A stretch of DNA of 64,000 bases, taken from positions 2,232,001-2,296,000 of the forward strand of contig JAITYX010000049.1 of NCBI GenBank assembly GCA_021018815.1, given 5' to 3'. The notes under the pieces were generated by a model. That model searched no databases, was not told the origin of the DNA, and saw only the letters and a list, made by a program, of their open reading frames with translations. Position numbers and translations under genes: made by a program. The DNA comes from Talinum fruticosum (lineage: Eukaryota; Streptophyta; Magnoliopsida; Caryophyllales; Talinaceae). This document shows, in pieces, positions 46,358 to 56,561 of the stretch. How positions within the stretch are numbered: the stretch's first letter is position 1; every line of letters starts with the position of its first letter.

Positions 46358-47932
46358 TGAAGGTTTGCTCGGGAAGAGTCCGAGTCACCCTAGAGGGGGT
46401 GAATAGGGTGATGGAAGTTTTTCATTAACAATCAAACTCTTTTGCCCAAGAAGAAACGCAAATGGATTCCGAGTCAAAAGCGAGTCGAAAAGGTTGAACT
46501 CGAATTGCGGAACGAGTAATAAAGCGAAGCTTTGAAACTGTCCGAGTCTAGAATGAACTCGAAAGCAAAGAGACAAGAAATACGTGGAAACCCTCCCGGG
46601 GCAGAAAACCATGGACCGTGCTAGTCCAAGCACGAAGTCAAATCCACTATTTTGAGTCCACAAAATACCGTAGATTGATCGAACCTGAGTTGCTCCCTTA
46701 GACAACTCTATACAAGTTTTCCTAAACTCGAAATTCCCTTATCTAATCTAGTACTTCCTAGCTGAGATAACCTTTACAGACTAGGGACAACTAAGCTGAG
46801 TTAACCTTTACAGACTTAGTCAAGGGACCTTACTCGAAACTAAGAAAGTGTTTGTAACTAAGTACAAGACCTTACAACTCGAAAGTAATGAATTATAGAT
46901 TGGGAGTTGTACGTAGAAGATTGAGAATGAATACAATGACTTTTCTCAAGTACGTGTATTAACAATAGGTTCGGCAATCTTCAAGTCTTGAAAGTCGGCT
47001 TCTATTTATGGATGCCCGGGCAGAGTAGTCATTATCTCCTTCGCTGACCGAGAGACCTTTGTGACCGTTGAAAAGAGCTTTACGAGTCACTCGGAAAGTA
47101 TCCATTGTGATATGAACGTTTGGCAACAGTTTAACTCTCTTGGAAATCCCACAACCACTACCGGTGTCTTGAAGGATAATGTGGAAACCACCGTTAAGTT
47201 TGGCGTTTCGGTTTTCCAGATTTGGAAACGAGACGACCCGACACAATCTTACGGGACTGGGATAGAGAAGAGGAAAAGCCATGTCTGCTGGTGATTTGAC
47301 GTTTTGAAGCCGGTTACTTTTGTATTTCGAAAAGTGAATCCTCGTTTGAATAACCTACAAAAGTAAATCAAGTTTTGGTTCTCAAAGTATAAAGTACTTT
47401 GGTCCACGATTAGACACGAGATGATAAAATAATTAAGATAATTAAGCAACTAATTATCCGAGTCGGAAAGTGAGTGGAATTTTCCGAGTCTAATATCTAT
47501 GAGACTCAAAATTCCATCGAGTTAGTCTAAGCGAAGAATCAAGTTGCATAGCGAATATCGAGTGAAATAACTTGATATAGACTAAGCACGATTCGGACTA
47601 GAATCGGTGACTCCAACTAAGTAGAACTTAAAACATGAAGTCGGACTCGAGTGTGATAAAGCGAAATACTAGTCAATTCGGAATGCGATATATCTAAAGG
47701 GTGAGGGACTCGGAACCGAGTGAGACAAGCATATCTGTTTTCCGAGTCACACGAGACAAGCGAGAATACGAAAAGTAAATGCTATATCACTTAGAAAATG
47801 TACTTTATTACTTCACAAAAGTTTCTAAGGATCGGAGAATGCCTTGAAATCAAAACTCCATACTTAAGAAGTTCTTATACCGATTCCTTCGATACAACTC
47901 ATAAATGTGTTGGGCGAGTGTCCGAGTCTTCA
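46358..47932 (-). repeat. 5' LTR of element B
   Basis: A 1,575-bp LTR, partner of 37015-38595, ending in TGAAGACTCGG on the minus strand with the ATACA duplication outside. A TATA-like CATAAATAG lies on the minus strand near 47002-47010. Confidence 0.92.
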
Positions 47933-48242
47933 ATACATGATGCTCGTTCCCCTTCATTATGTTCACAAAATCATAATCTCCAACAAAAGGTAATAATACC
48001 CTCCTATTAAATTTCAGATTGTACCATAACTTACGTCCCCTCAACTCATCACCGATTGCCTTTTCCATCGACTTATAAACCGCATCAAAACCCATATCCT
48101 CCGTCATCCACACACAATGGTTCCTCCCTCCTATGTACTTCATTAATGCACTCACTTCATCTTCTAAGTATTCATCCATTGACACATATACAAGTAACTC
48201 CTTTGATGTGTGAAGCATTCCACCACCAATTTCAAGTTTCAT
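47933..48242 (-). pseudogene. MULE transposase N-terminal exon
   Basis: A minus-strand ORF from M at 48242 (MKLEIGGGMLHTSKELLVYV). The segment GGRNHCVWMTEDMGFDAVY and then KLWYNLKFNRRVLLPFVGDY is typical of the N-terminal domain of plant MuDR-like transposases. It is cut at the element B insertion after NIMKGN. Confidence 0.75.
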
Positions 48243-49460
48243 CTACAATCATAATAAAAACCCCACTTAAATTCACTATGTATAACCTCAAACATAAAGT
48301 AATAAATACAAACCATAACAATAACACCATTATAGTTATGCATACAAATTATAACCACAAAAAAACAACCATGTTTTAACCAAACCTTAGAAAACCATAA
48401 CCAACCAAGGTAATCAAACACCCACTACAACGAGTAATACCGTAAGTTCAAAGTCACCATCCCCGGATATCAATGACAATACTTTAGGATAACTGAATAA
48501 CGAGAACAAAACAAACTAATGTACAATGCAAAACATGTGACTTGACTACAAGCATTATTTAAATCAAACACTTAATTTTAGGTGATACCACATTCCCCTC
48601 ATGCACATCCCGGGATATCAACGGCTATTACGAGATAATCTAAATAATAATGCACCACCATTTTCCCCACAACTTACCTCCCACCAAATTCTATGCCATA
48701 AATTCATAATCCACCCATCAAATTGTACGCCATAAATTCAGAATCCACATAACTCAATGAAACCAAACAACAAATAAATACTATTCTATCCAAACCAAAT
48801 TCCAGCCATTTCTAAACAAATTATAAACCCCAAACACCACAAACCCTTCACAAAATAAACCCTTCATCCGCCAAAACAACCCACTTTCGGACCAAATTAC
48901 GTTCAATTTCTACCAACTTCAGCCTATTTTCAAAGACATTACGAGAACTAAACCTCAAAAACAAACCGAAATTGAATCAATTTGTACACCTACGAATTCA
49001 ACACAAATTCCTCGCTCTACATCAAATGTTGCTTGCTACTTTCTTCTACTTGTTCTTCTTCCTCGTACTCGTGCAAACCGAAATCGAATCACTTTATACA
49101 CTTACCGAATTCAACACAAGTTCCTCGCTCTACATCAAATACTGTTGCTACTTCTTCTACTTGTTGTTCTTCCTCGTACTTATGCCCTTCTTCGACCTTC
49201 ATCGCGCACTTCTTTTATGTCACTGCTATCATTTCCACTTCAAAAAAAACTAAAAGAATATTATCACGTGTCTTTACCATATATCTCTATCTATTCTCTC
49301 TCTCTCCAAATGAAAGATAAGGCCAAAAAGACATTAAAAATGTTTTATTTATTTATTAGTCTTGGATATTTTAATTCACTGGAATCGAGCTACCACTAAC
49401 CCAAAGAAGGGATATAAGTGTACAACGAGTCTCATAGTAGATTTTTTTCAATTTATAAGA
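48243..49460. other. MULE upstream region, non-coding
   Basis: AT-rich DNA without a convincing ORF, probably the MULE leader. It contains a tandem pair of about 112-bp repeats (48963-49187). I could not find a terminal inverted repeat matching the 33.8 kb side. Confidence 0.4.
48963..49187. repeat. Tandem pair of 112-bp repeats
   Basis: Unit 1 is 48963-49074, unit 2 is 49075-49187. Both run AAACCGAAAT(T/C)GAATCA, GAATTCAACACAA, TTCCTCGCTCTACATCAAAT, CTTCTACTTGTT, TTCTTCCTCGTACT, with small differences. Confidence 0.85.
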
Positions 49461-49485
49461 CTCCAACCTAAAATTTTGTTTAAGG

Positions 49486-49665
49486 GTAATAAGTGTTAAA
49501 CCACTTGAATGAACTTTTGTTCATAAATATTTGTGTGTTTACAAAGTATCCATTGAATTACATAAAGGAAGACCCGTAATAAGTGTTAAACCACTTGAAT
49601 GAACTTTTGTTCATAAATATTTGTGTGTTTACAAAGTATCCATTGAATTACATAAAGGAAGACCC
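49486..49665. repeat. Exact 90-bp tandem duplication
   Basis: 49486-49575 and 49576-49665 appear identical (GTAATAAGTGTTAAACC ... AAAGGAAGACCC), so the duplication is recent or the assembly repeated it. Confidence 0.92.
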
Positions 49666-50889
49666 GAAAATCAAATCCAAACCTGCCTTAAAAAATTTTG
49701 TTTGAATGTAATTTTCTTGACTCAAACATGAAAAAACTAAATACAAAAAATCGCAAATTAGCGAATCAAACATAAAATGGACCAATCTGGCCTATTGGAT
49801 TAAGACAATGAAAATAAGGATTTTATAAGACAATAATATGAACTTTGAAAATTTTGAGCGAAAATAATATCAACTTTTTTTTTGTGAAGGCCATCAGTCC
49901 AAACTTTAACTATATCTAATGTTAGCATACCAGCATCGAGCTATGGGGAGTTTGACTGCACATAGTGATGATGTAGAAATGCATGGTGTTTATGAGGACA
50001 GTAAAGTTATTTTTTGACTTTTGAGTTCTTCACAATGCCATTGACACATATGCAATTGACTCCTACGATTTTTTAGAAAATGCTAAAAACAATTTTGAAA
50101 TCACTTTTTTTCCATTTTTTATTCAAGGAAACCAACCAAGAAAAAATATGGTACAGAAAATATATGCAGAACTTCCAAAACAAGTGATTATTTTCTTCCT
50201 GAAAATGGATGGAAAATGCTGGGAAAACGAAAAAAAGAAGATCACGACCCCATCTGCACGCACAAACCTCCCTATACTCGAGCTACAGATCCTACCACAC
50301 TGGAGGCTCCAGTTGAGGCACCAACGAGGACATGCCAACGGCGATAGTGTTCGATGAACTTTACAGTTGCATCGTTCAGTTCAGAGTTGACTCCACCATG
50401 ATAAGTTCTCTCTCCTCCAATGGCTTACCATCCTTGGAGGCACAGAAAAAACAAACTACCAATGTGGTTGGACTATTGGAGAATGTCATTGAGGATTCTT
50501 TGGCCATGATCTAGCTCATTGATGGTTGATTAGGCCCGAATTTGCCAAGAGAGATACTTACGCTAAACGTGGTGCCCTGGCTAGGGAGAGGTTTATTAAA
50601 GCTCCCCTGTTAAGCAGTGACGGCAATGGTGGTTTCGCCTGAACCAGACGATCCTCCGTTTGATTTTGGGTGGGGGTGGTTGTGATATGTGATTTGCCTG
50701 AATGCCTGTTTTTTATTGATTAAAAGTTTCTCTATTATGCTGCATGAATAATATTAAATAGAATTATGTTTGTTTGGAAATAAACGAGTATTAAGTTCAT
50801 AAAATAAAATGTGTTATAATTTTTCTGAACAGTTAGTGAGCATAATTTTTGTTAGAGTTTTTTTTTCTTAATCAATTTTCTTGTTTTCA
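49666..50889. other. Intergenic stretch with possible gene fragment
   Basis: Mostly AT-rich. Bases 50332-50514 give an ORF (MPTAIVFDELYSCIVQF...), followed after a frame break by KRDTYAKRGALARERFIKAP ending in TGA near 50640. The composition looks protein-like and intronless, but I do not recognise the family. It may be a processed or captured gene fragment. Confidence 0.3.
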
Positions 50890-51830
50890 ATTTCTGGTGC
50901 TCTGTGTTCCCATTGCCTAAGCACACTGTAAACCAAGTTGAGAGCCTGTGTAGTAGATTTCTTTGGAGTGGATATATGGATGTGAAAAAGATGTCTTTGG
51001 TTAGTTGGTTTAAGATTTGCCAACCTTTTCAGACTCGTGGTCTGGGGTTTAAAAAACCTCTTGTTTGGAACAAAGCTTCTTGTGTTAGGTGGTTACGGAA
51101 CTTATACTACTCTGAAAACATTTGTGCTAGATGGACCAGAGATTATATGCTCCAGTCAGTAAGTGTGATAGATGTGCTGTCTCATTCCTGGGATGTTTGC
51201 AGCTGGAAGATGATCATTAGTCGCAAAGATGAGTTGATTGGTAAGTTGGGTAGTATTGACCATGTCAAGCAGTGACTACAAAGGTCATGGTGAGAAGTTT
51301 AGCATTAAGGCCTTCAATATTCTATCCATGCTTGAGACAGACCCCAATTCATTCTATGGCTTGTTGCTCATAATAGATTGGCCACAGAGGAGCTATCAGC
51401 TAAAAGAGGCTTTAAGTTGCACAGTTTGTGTTGTCTTTGCTCTGCACCTGCAGATGATAGCTGCTACCATCTCTTTTTCTTATACCCTGTATCAGGAGCA
51501 GTATGGCACAAAACCTTAGTCTGGTCTAAGTAGCAGGTAAGGACTTGGTCTTTTGTGCAGAAACTCAAATGGCATTCATATAAATGCACAGGAGCTTCAC
51601 AATCTAGTAGATGAAGACGTTCACTTTTTGCGCTTGTATTTTATGACATATGGAAGGAGAGAAATATGAGAAAATTCAATTAACACATTCATAGTTGTGA
51701 ACAAATTTTCACTTTATACAGCTTTTGTTAGAGCAAGGGATTATGTAAGTGCTTGGAGTGAGCTCATTGTAAAAGTTGTAAGTCGTACACAATGGCCTAT
51801 TTGGGAAATTACTGCTAATTATTTGCTTTT
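50890..51830 (+). mobile_element. L1-type LINE 3' fragment
   Basis: Plus-strand remnant of a non-LTR retrotransposon, C-terminal part only. LPKHTVNQVESLCSRFLWSG and then RGLGFKKPLVWNKASCVRWL match the region after the reverse transcriptase. Next are frame-shifted pieces of the zinc-binding domain (NRLATEE, AKRGFKLHSLCCLCSAP, YHLFF), and finally a DIWKERNMRKFN-like block near 51640-51680. 5' truncation is usual for LINEs. No target duplication was identified. Confidence 0.75.
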
Positions 51831-52627
51831 TCTCCAAAAAAAATTGATTTGTTTTTCCCCATGTTTTTCAAAGACGAGAAAAAAAGTTACTGTATTTTCT
51901 TTTAACTTTTTCCCCACAATTTTTCCTTATAAATTTACTTTCCACCTATTTATACTAGAACAAAAATAGAACCTAAGATTATTGTTGAGCTACAGCTACT
52001 TAATGTTCGAGAACCAGTCCAAACGGGCGATTCAACCAGTTGAATAAAGAATCAGGCAACTCAATGTTCGAGAACAAGGTCTAATCGCATTGAACCAAGA
52101 ATCGGGTAGTCATCCAGTCCAATCACGCTTGCCAACCCAATAGACACTTGAACAAGATTAACTCAGTGAAAAACGATAGACTTGCCTATAGTTTGACTTG
52201 GTTGAGTTGTGTGATGAGATTTGTCAGATTTTTGAGGGGTTGGTTCCTCTACTAGAATAGGCTCCGAACGTCTCACTTATCTGAGTTTTGGTACTTATCT
52301 TCAATCATAACAGGGTCACCCACCCTAAGCAACATCGGTTCACCATGGGGTTGCTTTTCCGGGGTAGAAGTGGTAGTAATTGCGAATAAGCAAGTAGGGG
52401 GCAGCAACTAAAGAGGTAGCGAGACTGACTGCAATCAACGCTTGAAATCTTGAGATACTAATTAAATTAAACAAAAAAACCCAAAATTTTAGCCGTCAAT
52501 CTACTTTGGTCGAAGATTTTTGCTCCTATGAACTACTTTCAACCTTCCTTGAACTGATCTGGGAGATGGGAAGAAGTGGGTCAATGAAAAAGAAATTAAC
52601 ACAGGTGAGAGACAAAAGGGATGAGGG
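51831..52627. other. Non-genic stretch
   Basis: No gene is visible. The phrase AATGTTCGAGAAC(A/C) recurs near 51995 and 52062 in a short imperfect repeat with GAATAAAGAATC(A/G)GG-type words. Confidence 0.4.
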
Positions 52628-53101
52628 TAGGGGTGTGCGAGAAAAATCGACACCGAAAACCGAACAAAAAGCGGTTAACCGGATAGATTTTTTAAAGAGT
52701 CGGATCGGTTAACTGAATCGAAAATTATTTTCGGTTCTCGGTTCGGTTTCGGTTCCGGTTCGGAGAAATGAAAAATCGGTTAACCGAACCGAACCGAATT
52801 TTTTTTAAAAAAAAACATGAGTATAAATAGACCTTGGAAACCCTAATTGCTCCTCTCGCTCCTGCTCGCACGCCTCCCTCTCCCACCTCTCTCTTCCTCT
52901 CCTTCCCCCTTCCCCTTCTCTCTCACTCTCTTGCGTTCGTCGTTGCGGTTCTCTCGCTCGGTGGCCACACCCACTCCCCTCTTCTCTCTCTCCCTCTGCT
53001 GCAACCGGAGACCTACTGGCGACCTACCGAGCGATTGCCGGCCCGGCGATGCTCCTCTCACTCTCTTGCTCGCGGTTCTCTCGCTCGGTTGTCGTCGCTC
53101 C

Positions 53102-53159
<58 letters not shown>

Positions 53160-53705
53160 CCTCTGCCTCTCCCTTTGCCCTCGTTCGCGGCAACCGGCGA
53201 CCTACCGACGATCACGGCTAGTTCGACTCGAGTTCCCCCTCTCTCTCTCTTTTTTTCTTTTTTTTGGCAAAATTCGTGTTTGGTGTAGAAACAATTTGTT
53301 CGGTTCTTCGCTGGTCCGATGCTCTGCCGTTACTCGCTGCCGCCCGGAATTCGTGGGCTTGACTTTGTTTTGTGTATTATAGTTCGAGTTCGAGAACAAT
53401 TTGTTTTGCTACTAAACCGAATTCATTTTTCTAATGTTACAACTTGTCTGGCGAAACAATTTTTGGATATAATTTTGCGGAATTTTAAATTTATTTTTTC
53501 AAATAACGGTTAACAGTAAACCGATCCGAACTTTTCGGTTCGGTTACGAATCGAGAATTTTCCGATCCGAAAATTCGGTTAACCGAAATATCGCTTAACC
53601 GGAAAAATCGGATCGGTTACACTTCGGGGTTTTCACTATCCGAAATTCCGGTTAACCGATTTTCGGTTAATCGAACACGCTGATTAGCGATTTTGCACAC
53701 CCCTA
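52628..53705. mobile_element. hAT-like non-autonomous element with CT-rich interior
   Basis: A 1,078-bp element starting TAGGGGTGTGCGAGAAAAATCG and ending CGATTTTGCACACCCCTA. Terminal 11 bases are perfect inverted repeats (TAGGGGTGTGC). The flanking 8-mers GATGAGGG (52620-52627) and GATCGGGG (53706-53713) match at six positions. Both subterminal zones are filled with CGGTTAACCG/CGGTTCGG words like the MITE at 35912. The middle (52840-53250) is pyrimidine-rich with a (CT)n run. ORFs there are simple-sequence artefacts. Confidence 0.8.
53105..53155. repeat. (CT)n microsatellite
   Basis: About 25 uninterrupted CT units inside the hAT-like element. Confidence 0.97.
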
Positions 53706-53713
53706 GATCGGGG

Positions 53714-54800
53714 ATCGAGAAATTCGGACGACTTTTTGCCCTAGAGAGACGACTTCTGCATGTAGATTAGAGTGAGAGAGGAGGGCAACTCTTACAAATT
53801 ACATCCGACTCTATGGACCCAAGTTAATAGAAACAATATTCGTTTTTATGGACACAAGTTAATATAAATAATATTTGTTTTTAGAACCCACCTTTTATTT
53901 CTCTGTCTCCTATTCCAATAAAAAAAAAATAGATTTCCTATCTCCCCCACCCCCTTCAAATTATATCATCGGATTTACATTATATTATCGGATTTATAAA
54001 ATTAGATACATGGTATAATACTACGTAGTGTCTTTGAATGACTCAATGAGCATGTGACATGAATTTTAGAGAGAGAGAGAGGAGAAGGTTTATCAGGTCA
54101 CGCTGATCTAATTCGAATTAACCATAAACCGAGTAATTTGGTCCTACCTGGTCTAACCGATGACCAATTGACCCACTTCCCTAATCCGGTCGATCATAAA
54201 GTCAAGTCTCTTGATATTGACAATAATCCAGTTCTACACAAGTCTAATTTAATTGACTACCAATTGACCCACTTCTGTGACTAGATTGATCACAAGGTCG
54301 GTTTTCTTTGACATTGCAGCTGCTCTGGTCTTTACTCCATTTCACTAGAATAGTTGATTTCCAATCCATTGATTTCCATCGCCCTTATTGACAGTTGCAC
54401 GATCAACTACACGAATGTTTAGTTTGTTGAGGCTAATTTCTAGAAAGATCATGTTGAAACCTAGCTAGTAAATAACTCTACAAAAAATAGTAATACTGGT
54501 CGTGCTATTCGCTTATTATTATTAGTCAACTTGAATGGACAGTCAGAACTTGATACTACCACATGTTATTACTGTTATATTGCTGCTCTGCCTTTGCGAT
54601 CTCATCTTATTCTACGTACATCAAAATCTTAGCTTACTAAATCGTGCTTTTCTGGATCATTACAAGACAAGCTTGTACAAAAGATTGGAACTGGTAAATT
54701 TTACACTTGCTGTATTTTGAAGCCTAGTAACAAATCACAGACATCCTGGATGTTTGGTCTTAATGAGGTAGTGGCTTTGCTGGAAACCCAAAGCCCTTGC
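53714..54800. other. Non-genic stretch
   Basis: No gene is recognised. The 61-codon ORF at 54535-54720 is short and hydrophobic with no known motif. A local repeat (GACCAATTGACCCACTTC at about 54160 and ACCAATTGACCCACTTC at about 54259, each with a nearby GATCATAAAG/GATCACAAGG) suggests an old duplication of about 100 bp. Confidence 0.4.
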
Positions 54801-54810
54801 TTGATCCAGG

Positions 54811-54852
54811 ATGTCGTAACAAGGTAGCCGATATTGGAAGGTGCAGCTGTTT
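54811..54852 (+). other. Scrap matching the 3' end of plastid/bacterial 16S rRNA
   Basis: GTCGTAACAAGGTAGCCG followed after a small change by TTGGAAGGTGC(A)GCTG matches the universally conserved 3' end of bacterial and plastid 16S rRNA, stopping before the anti-Shine-Dalgarno CCTCC. Flanking sequence is not rRNA. Probably a tiny nuclear insertion of plastid DNA; too short to be functional. Confidence 0.6.
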
Positions 54853-56561
54853 TTTTTGTTTTTTTAATTTTATTTATTATTACGACAAAAATTGATAATT
54901 TTCTAATCAAAATAATGTCAATGACTGAGACCTGAAACTCTTGAGCCAACAGAATCAGAAGAAAATTTGAGCACAACCATAGTAGCATCAGCGAAAAGAG
55001 CATGAACTGTCCACAACATACGAAAATGCACATCTAAACCCAATTCTCAAACAAATTGCCACACCCACAAAGAGTTCCTACTTGGAGACCCTACAAAATC
55101 TCATTTTGGGTGTCTTCAATAAGACATTTTGAAATAAATCCTCTCTACAATAATTTTACGCTAAATCACATTCCACAAGCCAATGTACACATGAAGACAT
55201 TCTCAAAACACGAATCAATAGGATGCAGCGCAGGAGTACTTGGAGGGGGCACTTGGATTCAAGCACACAGCCTACATGGCAGGCAGTGGATGTTTCCACA
55301 GACAATTTTTTCAAATATTAGTGAAATACCATCAAAAGAAATTGCAATGAGAACATAACAGGAGAGCAGCATACCAGATCAAGTTAAAATCAATGGGCTA
55401 TTTGTCCTTCTCATTCCCTTAACATACCTCACTCGTCAGCACAAAACTTAAAAAGTATATACCAAATATGATGGACAGAACCAACAAATTAAATAGGGAA
55501 CATCATGGCAAAAAAATATATTTCCATCTCACTGTCAAAATTTCGGAGCATGACCTGACTTTTAATGGGAGCAGCTCACAGCATCAGACAAGGGATGAAG
55601 CATACATCACAGTTTGTGCCTCTGTCCCACCATGAAGCAGAGCCTTAACCTGACAACAATGACAGCCTATCAATAAAAAATTGACTCCTTCCCAACCAAA
55701 AAAAAAAAAAAAGGGTAAGAAAAACAAAAGTGGGAAAAACCACTACACCCATGTGCTCAGGGGGACGAGGGTAGAACTAACAATGTCACATTTTGCTCAT
55801 AGAAAAACTAAAATGACATCTGGGTCAAGTTGCCCAGTCCTAGTGAAATGACAATGGTCTTATTTCATTTAGCTACAAGGAACTGTAAGGCTGTAAATTA
55901 TAAGGAGTTCTAAGGAGTTATAAGGTGTAAGCTGTAAGGAATTGTAAGGTTAGTTATATAAAGTTGAAATGAAATAGGGCCAATATCATGTTTTTGCATG
56001 TGAAGCACGTGGCCTGAAAATGTGATCCAGTCATAATCTATGCATAGATAGACATAACAGAATCAACTGCTGTCCCATAATTAGCTTCAACGGTCTGCGT
56101 TTCTTCTACTGGAAAATCTTTTTGGGACTTCGAAAAATTTCTTCAAACTTTGATCCCATAGGGAACAAATTAAATTCTCACAGAAAAGCAACTAACAAAT
56201 GCAGAAAATCACCTGCTAGCAAGCAGTTCAGTTATTTTCAAACATCGGCTCCTTCATATGCATTTTAATACCAGACCAAGAAGCACAACTCCAACATAAA
56301 CTGGTGACCAGCAAATGCAGCTGGTATCCACATCACCAGATCCACATAATCAAACCCAAGGCTCAGCGAGCAATCATCTATGCACTTCACTCCACTTGGT
56401 AAGGCAATGCATCCCATCATTAGCTGTACACTCGAGCAACTCGCTTCACAAAATTTGATCATTCCACAAGCTGCCCATGGAGACCAGTCAAAAAAGTCAG
56501 TCCTGTCATGTATTTTCGTCTACATAATATGGCTACCAGCCAAAAATATCTAGGACGCCAA
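54853..56561. other. Downstream flank / 3' UTR of NOT4
   Basis: No protein-coding gene is recognised. The part nearest the NOT4 stop (56561 leftward) is probably its 3' untranslated region; its end could not be fixed. Contains an A-run at 55699-55712 and a small MITE-like element at 55856-55981. The 65-codon minus ORF at 56265-56462 has no known motif. Confidence 0.45.
55856..55981. mobile_element. Small MITE-like element
   Basis: 126 bp bounded by GGTCTTATTTCATTT and AAATGAAATAGGGCC (inverted, 13 of 15), flanked by AAT on each side (55853-55855, 55982-55984). The interior repeats TGTAAGG and TAAGGAGTT words. Ends and 3-bp duplication fit a PIF/Harbinger-type MITE, but this is tentative. Confidence 0.5.

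Larger units (their letters stand above)
37015..47932 (-). mobile_element. Element B: full-length Sirevirus-like copia retrotransposon
   Basis: A 10,918-bp minus-strand element with LTRs 46358-47932 (5') and 37015-38595 (3'), perfect ATACA target duplications (37010-37014, 47933-47937), TG...CA ends, an initiator tRNA-Met primer site and a polypurine tract. Order: gag, PR, INT, RT, RNase H, third ORF. It is the best preserved retrotransposon here by its ends, yet every ORF is broken by indels. It lies in the MULE, so it is younger than that element. Confidence 0.94.
34291..48242 (-). mobile_element. MuDR-like (MULE) element, split by element B and a MITE
   Basis: Minus-strand MULE transposase in two parts, 48242-47933 and 37014-34300, separated by element B. 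The join is exact at the ATACA target site: the reading ...FVNIMKGNEHH continues as YVYLYVVGEEGP across it. The N-terminal part resembles the MULE pre-domain (KLWYNLKFNRRVLLPF). The transposase core is at about 35640-34950 and the SWIM and CCHC zinc fingers are at 34849-34319. The terminal inverted repeats were not identified, so outer borders are uncertain. Confidence 0.8.

Noticed and set aside
53105..53155. CRISPR-like regular repeat
   Set aside because: Plain dinucleotide microsatellite; no spacers.
52834..53382. Long overlapping ORFs on both strands (up to 182 codons)
   Set aside because: They are translations of CT-rich simple sequence and the (CT)n run; Ser/Leu and Arg/Glu repeats only.
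54811..54852. A functional rRNA gene
   Set aside because: Only about 40 bp match the 16S rRNA 3' end; no rRNA sequence continues on either side.
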